In this document: in pieces, positions 27,719 through 35,699 of the stretch
Position numbering within the stretch: position 1 is the stretch's first letter
Layout: each line of letters begins with the position of its first letter
Source of the DNA: Pseudonocardia autotrophica
GTDB taxonomy: Bacteria > Actinomycetota > Actinomycetes > Mycobacteriales > Pseudonocardiaceae
Length of the DNA stretch: 64,000 bases
Direction of reading: 5' to 3'
Assembly: GCF_000717175.1 (NCBI RefSeq)
Contig: NZ_JNYD01000028.1
Location: forward strand, 9,388 to 73,387
Notes under the pieces: model-generated
What the model was told of the DNA's origin: nothing
What the model saw: only the letters and a program-made list of their open reading frames with translations
Databases searched by the model: none
Made by a program: the position numbers and the translations under genes

Positions 27719-28930
27719 TCAACGGTCGGGCTGCGCCTCGGCCGCCGTCCGCCCCGGACGGGAGCGCAGCCACTCCAGGGCCATCGTCAGGCGGGCCGTG
27801 TGTTGCGGGACCGACAGGTCGAGACCGGTGGCGGTCTCGACGGTCTGCAGCCGGTTCCGGATGGTGTTGCGGTGCCGGTAGGTTCGCTCGGCGACCTCGG
27901 CGATCGAGCCGAATTCGAGAAAGCTGCGCAGCGTCCCCAGCAGACCCTCCGAGTCCCGCAGCGCCAGCAACGGGGCGAGCACCTCACGGGCCATGGGTCC
28001 GGTCAGCTCGTCCTGCCCGGACATGATGGCGCCGATCCAGTGCTCCCGGATCGGGCGCAGCCCTGGCGCCGCATCGCTGCGGCTCGCGGCGCGGGCGAAC
28101 CGGACGCCGCGGGGGACCTCAGCCAGCCCGGCCACGTCCGCGGTGCCGCACCGCCAGCCGCCGAGTGGCTCGAGCAGGGCGTGCACGGCGGCGCTGTCCC
28201 GCTTGCCCCGGTTGACCACGCCGAGCAGCTCGTCCCCGAGGTAGCCGAGGTAGCAGGGCAACGACGCGCGCTGCAGCGCGGTCCGGCAGGACTCAAGCCT
28301 GCGGTCCTGGGTGGGCACGCCCTCCGCGACAACCACGACCAGGGGTGCGTCGGCCGGGATCCCAAGCAGCGAGGACACGTCCGTGACCACGCTCGGGTCG
28401 CGCTCGCCCTCGAGCACCAGGCGCTCGAAGGCCCGCGCGCGGATCTCCCCGCGGTGGCTGGCCAGGTCTCGCTCGGTGCGCCGGTATGCGTCGACCACCT
28501 CGACACTGTTCGCCTCGGTGGCCTCCCAGACCAGCAGAAGGCCGTCGAGGAACCCGGGATCCTCGGTGAGCCTGCGCCGCCTTCCCTCGCTGACGATCGC
28601 CTCCCAGAGCGTGCGCAGGTCCAGCTGGAAGGAGTGGATGAGGGCGGGCAACGGGAATCCCTGCTCGGCCCGCTGCCGACCGACGTCCGCGGTGGCTCGG
28701 GCCACGTGCGGGGGCACCGGCTCGCCGGAGAGCCGGGTGAGCGCCAGCTCGAGCGTGCGCCGCATGCCGGCGAGCTTCACTCCGGGTGCGGCCTCCATCC
28801 GCGCGTAGGCGGGTTCCTCGGCGTCCAACCGCTCCTGGGCGTGCCGGGCCAGCGCGTCGAGCTGCTCGGTGAGCAGCATCCGGGCGATCGACCGCACCGC
28901 CTCGGCGTGCGGGGCGGTCGCCTCAGCCAT
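27719..28930 (-). CDS. PucR/CdaR-type transcriptional regulator
   Basis: A 403-residue regulator with a C-terminal helix-turn-helix of the PucR type (FGSIAEVAERTYRHRNTIRNRLQ, near residues 341-363), preceded by a GGDEF-like/CdaR middle region and an N-terminal helical sensing domain. Such proteins activate neighbouring purine, amine or sugar-acid catabolic genes. It is transcribed divergently from the kinase-aminotransferase gene, with a TGTGC-N5-GCACA site 22 bp upstream of its start, so it is the likely regulator of block 2. The effector is unknown. Confidence 0.88.
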   Translation of the reverse strand: MAEATAPHAEAVRSIARMLLTEQLDALARHAQERLDAEEPAYARMEAAPGVKLAGMRRTLELALTRLSGEPVPPHVARATADVGRQRAEQGFPLPALIHSFQLDLRTLWEAIVSEGRRRRLTEDPGFLDGLLLVWEATEANSVEVVDAYRRTERDLASHRGEIRARAFERLVLEGERDPSVVTDVSSLLGIPADAPLVVVVAEGVPTQDRRLESCRTALQRASLPCYLGYLGDELLGVVNRGKRDSAAVHALLEPLGGWRCGTADVAGLAEVPRGVRFARAASRSDAAPGLRPIREHWIGAIMSGQDELTGPMAREVLAPLLALRDSEGLLGTLRSFLEFGSIAEVAERTYRHRNTIRNRLQTVETATGLDLSVPQHTARLTMALEWLRSRPGRTAAEAQPDR

Positions 28931-28951
28931 GGAACGACGATGCCGCAGTGA

Positions 28952-28966
28952 TGTGCATGAAGCACA
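28952..28966. promoter_or_regulatory. Candidate operator TGTGC-N5-GCACA
   Basis: A perfect 5-bp inverted repeat with a 5-bp spacer lies in the 244-bp region between the divergent PucR-type gene and the kinase-aminotransferase fusion. Position and symmetry suit autoregulation or shared control. No -35/-10 elements were confidently identified. Confidence 0.4.
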
Positions 28967-29174
28967 CTAACTCAGCCGGTGTCGATGCGCGTACATCAGC
29001 TTAAAGGATCTCACATGCTGTTTCGCAGAGGATACTTCGTTCGGTGACGAGGGTGTTGTGCGTGGGGCACAGCAGGGGCGGCCGAGATCGCGCCGCTGGC
29101 CCATTGGTCCTGGCACCCCGTTGGCGTTGTATCGAGACGTACCCCGGTGACCCGAGAAAGTGAGACCTCCCGAA

Positions 29175-32141
29175 ATGACCTTCGCGACCACTTCGGACTC
29201 GCGCCCGGTCACGGGTGCACGCCGCCCCGTCCTGCCGGCGGAGCTCCTAGCGGAGGTGCTGCGCCGTGACTTCGGGATCGCCGCCGCCGCGCAGACCCCG
29301 CTCGGCGGCGAGGTGGACCTGAACCTGCGGGTGGACGACGAGCAGGGCAGACCGCACTTCGTCCGAGCCAGTCGCGCGGAGCCCGGATCGGCCGACATCG
29401 CCTGGCAGAACGCGTTGCTGCGGCACCTCGAGGCCACGGTCCCCGAGCTGCCGGTGCCCCGGCTGGTCCCGACCCTGACCGGCGCCGACGGCGTCGACCT
29501 GGTGCACGACGGTGCCGCCTTCACAGTCCGCGTGCTGTCCTGGGTCCCTGGCCGCACCCTGGCCGACACTGCGGAGCACCCGCCCGCCCTGCTCACTGCG
29601 TTGGGTCGGATAGCCGGGCAGCTGAACCTTGGCCTCTCTGGCATGGCCCGCCCCGAGGGCGGACTCCCTCCGCACGACTGGGACATGCGGCGCGCGGCGG
29701 AGGTGGTGGGGGAGCCCGGCGACATCGTGACCGACCCGTCGGACCTCGCGGACGTCCGGCGGATCATGGCCTGGTACGCCCGGATCCACCCCGTGCTGGC
29801 CGAACTACCCCACGGCGTCGTGCACCAGGACCTCAATGACGCCAACGTGCTCGCCCTGGACGGCGAGATCTCCGGAGTCGTCGACGTCGGCGACGCCCTT
29901 TACAGCATCCGGGTCGCCGAGGTGGCCATCGCCGCCGGCTACGCCATGGTGCGCAAGGCCGATCCGCTGGCCGCCGCCGCGCACGTCGTGGCCGGCTTCC
30001 ACTCGGTGGTGCCGCTGACCGCCGAGGAGATCGCCGCGATCTACCCGCTCGCCGCGGCCCGACTCTGCATGAACGCGGTGACCTGGAATCGGCGGGTCGC
30101 CGAGTCCGGCTCGGAGTACGGGCGCACCCGCTCCAGGCACACCTGGCCCACCATCCGGATGCTCGCGCAGGTTCCGCCGGACGCCGCCGAGGCGGTCTTC
30201 CGGGTGGCCTGCGGGCTGCCCGACCACCGCCCGACCGCGCCCGCCGAGGAGCTCGCCGCGGCCGTCGAGCGCGGGTTCGCCGGGGCCGGGAACATCGTCG
30301 CCCTCGACGCGCGTCCCGCGAGCGAGCTCTACGACGACGTCGACTGGACCGACGCGGCCGCCCTACGGGCCGCCGTCACCACCAAGCTGGCGGGCCGCCC
30401 CGGCGTGCTGGGACACCTCGAGGCCTCGCTTGCCTGGTCGGCACGCCGCCGCCCAGGCTCGGCCGAGCCCGCCACCGTGCGGGTCGGCAGCACCGTGCTG
30501 CTGCCCGCCGGGACAGAGGTCGCCGCGCCTGCGAACGGCCTGGTCGTCCGCGCCGGGAGTCCCCTGGTTGTCCGGCACGGCGAGGTCTTCAGCTGCTGGT
30601 GGTCCCTGGACGCCGCCGTCGAGCCGGGCGACCCGGTGACCGCGGGCCAGGTGCTGGGCACTGTGGCCGAGGGCGACGCCGAGCCCGGTTTCGGCCCCGG
30701 CGTGCAGGTGCAGCTGGTGCGCTCGGCGGACGTGGCCGCCTGGCCGCCACCACGGCGGGTGAGCCCCTCGTGCCGACGCACTTGGCGGCTGCTCACCACT
30801 GACCCCACGCCGGAGCTCGGCCGGCTGCCCGAGGAGCTCACCGTCGACGAGGTCGTGGCGGTGCGCGGTAGGCGGATCGCCCGATCGCAGCGCAACTACT
30901 ACGCCCGGCCGATGAACCTGGTTCGCGGCCGCGACGTCTGGTTCTACGACGAGGACGGCCTGGCCTACCTCGACTCGCTCAACAACGTGACCCATGTGGG
31001 CCACGCCGAGCCCCGGGTCGCCGCGGCGAGCCACCGCCAGATGCGAACCCTCAACACCAACAGCCGCTTCGTGTACCCGCAGATCGCCCGGTACGCCGAG
31101 AAGCTCGTGGCCACCCTGCCCGAGCCCCTCGAGGTGGTGTTCCTGGTGTGCACCGGCAGCGAGGCCAACGACCTGGCGCTGCGAATCGCCCGCCAGGTCA
31201 CCGGCCGGGTGGATCTGGTCAACATCGACGGCGCCTACCACGGCAACACCGGCGTCGTCACCGGGATCAGCCCGAACCGCTACAAGGGCCCGGGGGGGCA
31301 GGGCGCCCCGCCGACCACGCACGAGGTGCGGATGCCGGACCGCTACCGCGGCCCCTACGGCTACGACGACCCCGGCGCCGGCGCCCGCTACGCCCACGAC
31401 GCCGCCGAGGTCATCGCTCGGATCGACGCCGACGGCCGGCGCCCGGCGGCGTTCATCGCGGAGTCGCTGATGGGCAGCGGCGGCAACATCGTGTTCCCGC
31501 AGGGCTACCTGCAGGGTGCGTTCGCCGCGGCCCGAAAGGCGGGCGCACTCTGCATTTCTGACGAGGTGCAGGTGGGCGTGGGCCGGCTGGGCTCCTGGTG
31601 GGGCTTCGAGCTGCAGGGCGTGGTGCCGGACATCGTGACGATGGGCAAGCCGCTGGGCAACGGACACCCGCTCGCCGCCGTTGTCACCACCCGGGCGATC
31701 GCCAACGCCTTCGACACCGGCATGAAGTACTTCAACACCTTCGGCGGCAACCCGGTGTCGTGCGCCATCGGCGAGACCGTGCTCGACATCGTGGAGCGCG
31801 ACGGGCTGCGGGACAACGCTGTGAAGGTCGGCGGGTACTTCGCCGAGCAGCTCCGGGCGCTGGCCGAGCGGCAGCCGATCATCGGTGACGTCCGCGCCGA
31901 GGGCCTCTACCTCGGCGTCGAGCTGGTCCGCGACCGGGTGACGAAGGAGCCGGCCACCCGTGAGGCCTTCGCGGTGACCGAGCTGACCAAGGAGCGCGGC
32001 GTGGTCGTGTTCCCAAACGGCGTGCACGACAACGTCCTGAAGATCAAGCCCCCCATGACCTTCCGGCGCGAGCACGTCGACACCTACGTCGAGGTGCTCG
32101 ACGATGTCCTGTCCCTGCCCGAACTCACCCTCGACAAGTAA
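29175..32141 (+). CDS. Fused APH-type kinase, M23-like domain and class III aminotransferase
   Basis: A 988-residue three-part protein. Residues about 1-360 form an aminoglycoside-phosphotransferase/choline-kinase-like domain with HGVVHQDLNDANV (catalytic Asp219) and VVDVGD. Residues about 420-520 resemble the beta-rich fold of M23 peptidases (PAGTEVAAPANGLV), but HxH metal ligands are not visible. Residues about 560-988 are a PLP class III aminotransferase with CTGSEANDLALR, ISDEVQVGVGR and TMGKPLGNG (Lys825). The relatives of this C-terminal domain include ethanolamine-phosphate and phosphohydroxylysine phospho-lyases. A plausible role is phosphorylating an amino alcohol, then eliminating phosphate and ammonia to give an aldehyde. 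Start ATG 29175 or GTG 29160. Confidence 0.86.
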   Translation: MTFATTSDSRPVTGARRPVLPAELLAEVLRRDFGIAAAAQTPLGGEVDLNLRVDDEQGRPHFVRASRAEPGSADIAWQNALLRHLEATVPELPVPRLVPTLTGADGVDLVHDGAAFTVRVLSWVPGRTLADTAEHPPALLTALGRIAGQLNLGLSGMARPEGGLPPHDWDMRRAAEVVGEPGDIVTDPSDLADVRRIMAWYARIHPVLAELPHGVVHQDLNDANVLALDGEISGVVDVGDALYSIRVAEVAIAAGYAMVRKADPLAAAAHVVAGFHSVVPLTAEEIAAIYPLAAARLCMNAVTWNRRVAESGSEYGRTRSRHTWPTIRMLAQVPPDAAEAVFRVACGLPDHRPTAPAEELAAAVERGFAGAGNIVALDARPASELYDDVDWTDAAALRAAVTTKLAGRPGVLGHLEASLAWSARRRPGSAEPATVRVGSTVLLPAGTEVAAPANGLVVRAGSPLVVRHGEVFSCWWSLDAAVEPGDPVTAGQVLGTVAEGDAEPGFGPGVQVQLVRSADVAAWPPPRRVSPSCRRTWRLLTTDPTPELGRLPEELTVDEVVAVRGRRIARSQRNYYARPMNLVRGRDVWFYDEDGLAYLDSLNNVTHVGHAEPRVAAASHRQMRTLNTNSRFVYPQIARYAEKLVATLPEPLEVVFLVCTGSEANDLALRIARQVTGRVDLVNIDGAYHGNTGVVTGISPNRYKGPGGQGAPPTTHEVRMPDRYRGPYGYDDPGAGARYAHDAAEVIARIDADGRRPAAFIAESLMGSGGNIVFPQGYLQGAFAAARKAGALCISDEVQVGVGRLGSWWGFELQGVVPDIVTMGKPLGNGHPLAAVVTTRAIANAFDTGMKYFNTFGGNPVSCAIGETVLDIVERDGLRDNAVKVGGYFAEQLRALAERQPIIGDVRAEGLYLGVELVRDRVTKEPATREAFAVTELTKERGVVVFPNGVHDNVLKIKPPMTFRREHVDTYVEVLDDVLSLPELTLDK

Positions 32142-32150
32142 GGACCCCTG

Positions 32151-33587
32151 ATGCCGACCGAGCTGTTCCAGTACCTCGCGGGCGAGGCTGTCCCCGCCGC
32201 CTCCGGCGCGCTGGACGACGTTCTCAACCCGGCCACGGGCGAGGTCATCGCCCGGGTCCCCGCGGGCGGCGCCGAGGACGTCGAGAAGGCTGTCGCCGCC
32301 GCCGACGCCGCGTTCTGGCCGTGGGCCGAGACCCCGCCCGCGGAGCGGTCCGCGGCGCTGCTCAAGCTGGCCGACCGGCTGGAGGGCGCCCGCGAGGAGG
32401 TGGCGGTGCTCGAGTCGGACAACGTCGGCAAGCCGCTGCACATCGCCCGCGAGGAGGTCGACTTCGCCGTCGACAACTTCCGGTTCTTCGCCGGCGCCGC
32501 GCGGGTGCTGGAGGGTAGGGCGGGCGGCGAGTACTCGGCCACCCACACCAGCTTCATCCGCCGGGACCCGCTCGGCGTCGTCGGCAGCGTGGCGCCGTGG
32601 AACTTCCCGCTGGTCATGGCGGCGTGGAAGATCGGCCCGGCGTTGATGACCGGCAACACGCTGGTGCTCAAACCCAGCGAGCAGACCCCGCTCACCGCGC
32701 TCAAGCTCGCCGAGCTGGCCGCGGACCTGTTCCCGGCAGGCGTGCTCAACGTCGTCACCGGGCACGGCGGGACCGTCGGTGAGGCGATCACCACCCACCC
32801 GAAGGTCCGGATGACCTCGCTGACCGGTGACACCGCCACCGGCAAGCGGGTCGCGGTGGCCGCCAGCGGCAACCTGAAGCGGCTGCACCTGGAGCTGGGC
32901 GGCAAGGCCCCGGTCCTGGTCTTCGCCGACGCCGATCTCGACCTGGCCGTCCGCAAGATCGTCGAGGGCGGCTACGGCAACTCCGGACAGGACTGCATGG
33001 CCGCCTCGCGGGTCTATGTCGAGGCCCCGATCCACGACGAGTTCGCCGCGGCGCTGGCCAAGGCGGTCGGGAACGTCGCGATGGGCGATCCCCGCCTGGA
33101 CACGACGGAGATGGGCCCGGTCATCTCGCAGGCCCACCTGGACCGGGTGACCGGCTTCGTGGACCGCGCCACGACGACGGGGGAGGGCGAGCTCGTGGTC
33201 GGTGGCCCCGCCTCCGGGCCCGGCTTCTGGTACAAGCCGTCGCTGCTGGTCGGCGTCCCGCAGCAGGCCGAGATCGTGCAGAAGGAGGTCTTCGGCCCCG
33301 TCGTCACCACCACCCCGGTAGCGGACGAGACGCAGGCCTTCGCCTTCGCCAACGACGTCGAATACGGCCTCGCCGCCTCGGTGTTCACCTCCAGCGTGTC
33401 CCGCGCACTGCGGGCGGCCCGCCGGCTCCAGTTCGGCACCGTCTGGATCAACGAGCACCTGCCGATCGTCTCGGAGATGCCGCACGGCGGCTTCAAGCAG
33501 TCCGGGCACGGCAACGACATGTCGATGTACTCGCTCGAGGAGTACACCGAGATCAAGCACGTCATGATCAACCTGGTCGAGGGCTGA
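32151..33587 (+). CDS. Aldehyde dehydrogenase (aminobutyraldehyde/betaine-aldehyde type)
   Basis: A 478-residue NAD(P)-dependent aldehyde dehydrogenase. It has APWNFPL (cofactor entrance), LELGGKAP with the general-base Glu248, GNSGQDCMAASR with the nucleophile Cys282 and EVFGPVV. The GNSGQDC form is typical of gamma-aminobutyraldehyde dehydrogenases such as PatD/YdcW. It lies 9 bp after the kinase-aminotransferase gene and would oxidise the aldehyde released there to an acid. It is intact, with ELGG and PFGG-like (MPHGGFKQSG) motifs in place. Confidence 0.9.
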   Translation: MPTELFQYLAGEAVPAASGALDDVLNPATGEVIARVPAGGAEDVEKAVAAADAAFWPWAETPPAERSAALLKLADRLEGAREEVAVLESDNVGKPLHIAREEVDFAVDNFRFFAGAARVLEGRAGGEYSATHTSFIRRDPLGVVGSVAPWNFPLVMAAWKIGPALMTGNTLVLKPSEQTPLTALKLAELAADLFPAGVLNVVTGHGGTVGEAITTHPKVRMTSLTGDTATGKRVAVAASGNLKRLHLELGGKAPVLVFADADLDLAVRKIVEGGYGNSGQDCMAASRVYVEAPIHDEFAAALAKAVGNVAMGDPRLDTTEMGPVISQAHLDRVTGFVDRATTTGEGELVVGGPASGPGFWYKPSLLVGVPQQAEIVQKEVFGPVVTTTPVADETQAFAFANDVEYGLAASVFTSSVSRALRAARRLQFGTVWINEHLPIVSEMPHGGFKQSGHGNDMSMYSLEEYTEIKHVMINLVEG

Positions 33588-33615
33588 GTCCCCCACACGA
33601 GTAAGGAGCCGGCCG

Positions 33616-33972
33616 ATGAGCCACGACGCCCCCGACGGACGCACCCTGGTCGTCAACATGTTTCGGATGCGTCCCGGTGTCGACCCGGCGAAGTTCGCCG
33701 AGTTCTCCGCCGCCGTGGACCAGCCCCTGGTGACTGCCCACGCCGAGGTGGTGACCCGCTTCGACGCCTACGTCGTCGGCGGGACCACGGCCGAGGCCCT
33801 CGATGCCGACATCGTCGAGGTCCTGGAGGTCACCGACTGGGACACCTGGGTCCGGGTACGGGACAACGACCCGTCTTTGCGGCCGGTGATGTCCGGGTTC
33901 GACGAGCTCGTCGAGCCCGGCTCCGTCCGCTCCAACTTCGTCACCCCGATCCCGAGAGGCAGCACGCCATGA
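33616..33972 (+). CDS. Small dimeric alpha-beta barrel-like protein
   Basis: A 118-residue protein with two repeats of a beta-alpha-beta type pattern and a conserved IVEVLEVTDWDTWV segment. This recalls small ferredoxin-like dimeric barrel proteins such as the RedY-type accessory proteins. Function unknown. A GTAAGGAG site precedes ATG 33616. Its 3' end overlaps the next flavoprotein gene by 4 bp, so it is likely a partner of that enzyme. No signal peptide, membrane segment or metal motif is visible. Confidence 0.7.
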   Translation: MSHDAPDGRTLVVNMFRMRPGVDPAKFAEFSAAVDQPLVTAHAEVVTRFDAYVVGGTTAEALDADIVEVLEVTDWDTWVRVRDNDPSLRPVMSGFDELVEPGSVRSNFVTPIPRGSTP

Positions 33973-35699
33973 GCACCAGCTACGACGCCATCGTCATCGG
34001 GGCGGGTCACAACGGCCTGATCTCCGCCAACTACCTCGCCCGCGCCGGCAAGAAGGTGGTGGTACTCGAGGCGCGGGATGTGGTGGGAGGCGCCTGTACC
34101 ACCGAGGAGCTGATCCCCGGCGCGAAGTGGTCCTCCTGCGCCTTCATCCAGGGCCTGCTCCGCCCGGAGATCATCACCGAGCTGGAGCTGGCGAAGTACG
34201 GCCTGGAGATGTACCAGACCGAGGCCATGGAGGTCGTCATCTTCGACGACGCCAGCCACATGTTCATGTGGAAGGACATGGACCGCACGCTCAAGGAGCT
34301 GGAGAAGTTCTCCAAGACCGACGCCAAGGCCTACCTCGACTTCGGCGTGCGCATCAAGAAGTTTGCCCAGATCATCACGCCCTTCCTGATGAAGCCGCCG
34401 ACCAGCCGCTCCGAGGTGCTGGCGGCGTTCGAGGCCGAGGGCGCCGAGGACCTGTTCGACGAGTTCGTGCTCTCGTCCACGAAGGACCTGCTGGACCGCT
34501 ACTTCCATTCCGAGCACATCAAGGGCCTGTTCACCTTCTTCGGAATGATCTCGGTGTGGGGCGGACCGTCGACCCCTGGCACCGGGTACGTCTACGGCCA
34601 CCACTCGGTCGGCGAGTTCGAGGGTCACCTCGGGCAGTGGGGCCTGGTCAAGGGCGGCATGGGCGGCATCACGCTGGCTATGACCCGGGCCGCGGAGGCG
34701 CACGGCGCAGTCGTCCGGACCGGGGCGCCGGTGCAACAGGTGCTGGTCTCCGGCACGAAGGTCACGGGCGTCCGGTTGAAGTCCGGCGAGGAGATCCTCG
34801 CGCCGGTGGTGCTGTCCAACGCCGACCCGGCCCGCTCAATCCTGCAGCTGCTGCCCAAGGGCACGGTCAAGCCGTCGATCGAGAAGGCGGTGCAGCAGTA
34901 CGACAACCGCGGCTCGATGGCCCGGATCCACCTGCTGGTCGACGAGCTGCCCGAGTACATCGGCTTTCCCGCCGGCCAGGGCCCACAACACGAGGCCCAG
35001 GCGATCATGGGCGCATCGGTGGAGAACTTCGAGCGCGCCTGGGAGGCCCAGCGCCGTGGCGAGCTGCCCGAGGACTTCGTGATCGAGGCGATGATCCAGT
35101 CGGTCACCGACCCGGGCCTGGCGCCGGAGGGCAAGCACACGCTGACCCTCGGCGTACAGCAGCTGCCCTTCGAGCTCAAGGGCACCACCTGGGACGAGAT
35201 GCGGGACAAGTTCGCCGACGCCGTGCTGCAGGTGCTGTTCCGCTACGCGCCGAACCTGCGCGACCACATCCTCGACCGCGTGGTGATCACGCCGCTGGAC
35301 CTGGAGCGTGACTACGGGCTCACCGGCGGGAATATCTTCCACGGGGCGATGTTCCTGGACCAGCTGTTCGGCAGCCGGCCCGCGCCGGAGCTGGCGGACT
35401 ACCGCACCCCCGTCACGGGCTACTACCTCTGCGGCTCGGGCACGCACCCGGGCGGCGGGGTCATGGGCGCCAACGGGCACAACGCGGCCAAGGTCGTCCT
35501 CGACGACATGCACCACCCGGCCGGTCGGACCCCGGCGGCGGCGCAGGCGAGGCCCGCCGTCACAGGCCGGACGCCGGTCACGGACCGGTTCATGTCAGCT
35601 GTGATGGGCACGAAGTGGGGCCGCGAGCTCGGCTACCGCGTGGCCCGGCAGCCCGCGCTGCGCAAGGTCGTCAAGATCTTCACCCGCAGCGGTGTCTGA
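33969..35699 (+). CDS. Phytoene dehydrogenase-like FAD-dependent oxidoreductase
   Basis: A 576-residue flavoprotein of the carotenoid desaturase/amine oxidase superfamily. The N-terminal dinucleotide motif reads AIVIGAGHNGLISANYLA, followed by VVVLEARDVVGGACTTEEL. The C-terminal FAD-binding segment has LCGSGTHPGGGVMGANG, as in CrtI-like proteins. No carotenoid genes are nearby, so it probably oxidises an amine, alcohol or C-C bond in the block 2 pathway. It overlaps the small barrel protein by 4 bp and the GlcD/GlpC-type gene by 8 bp, implying tight co-translation. Confidence 0.87.
   Translation: MSTSYDAIVIGAGHNGLISANYLARAGKKVVVLEARDVVGGACTTEELIPGAKWSSCAFIQGLLRPEIITELELAKYGLEMYQTEAMEVVIFDDASHMFMWKDMDRTLKELEKFSKTDAKAYLDFGVRIKKFAQIITPFLMKPPTSRSEVLAAFEAEGAEDLFDEFVLSSTKDLLDRYFHSEHIKGLFTFFGMISVWGGPSTPGTGYVYGHHSVGEFEGHLGQWGLVKGGMGGITLAMTRAAEAHGAVVRTGAPVQQVLVSGTKVTGVRLKSGEEILAPVVLSNADPARSILQLLPKGTVKPSIEKAVQQYDNRGSMARIHLLVDELPEYIGFPAGQGPQHEAQAIMGASVENFERAWEAQRRGELPEDFVIEAMIQSVTDPGLAPEGKHTLTLGVQQLPFELKGTTWDEMRDKFADAVLQVLFRYAPNLRDHILDRVVITPLDLERDYGLTGGNIFHGAMFLDQLFGSRPAPELADYRTPVTGYYLCGSGTHPGGGVMGANGHNAAKVVLDDMHHPAGRTPAAAQARPAVTGRTPVTDRFMSAVMGTKWGRELGYRVARQPALRKVVKIFTRSGV

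Noticed and set aside
25752..27773. Minus-strand open frame opposite the APC permease
   Set aside because: Low-complexity composition and complete overlap with a clear membrane transporter gene.
30363..33659. Very long minus-strand open frame (about 1,100 codons)
   Set aside because: It lies fully opposite the kinase-aminotransferase and aldehyde dehydrogenase genes and has low-complexity His/Arg/Val-rich sequence, typical of antisense frames in high-GC DNA.
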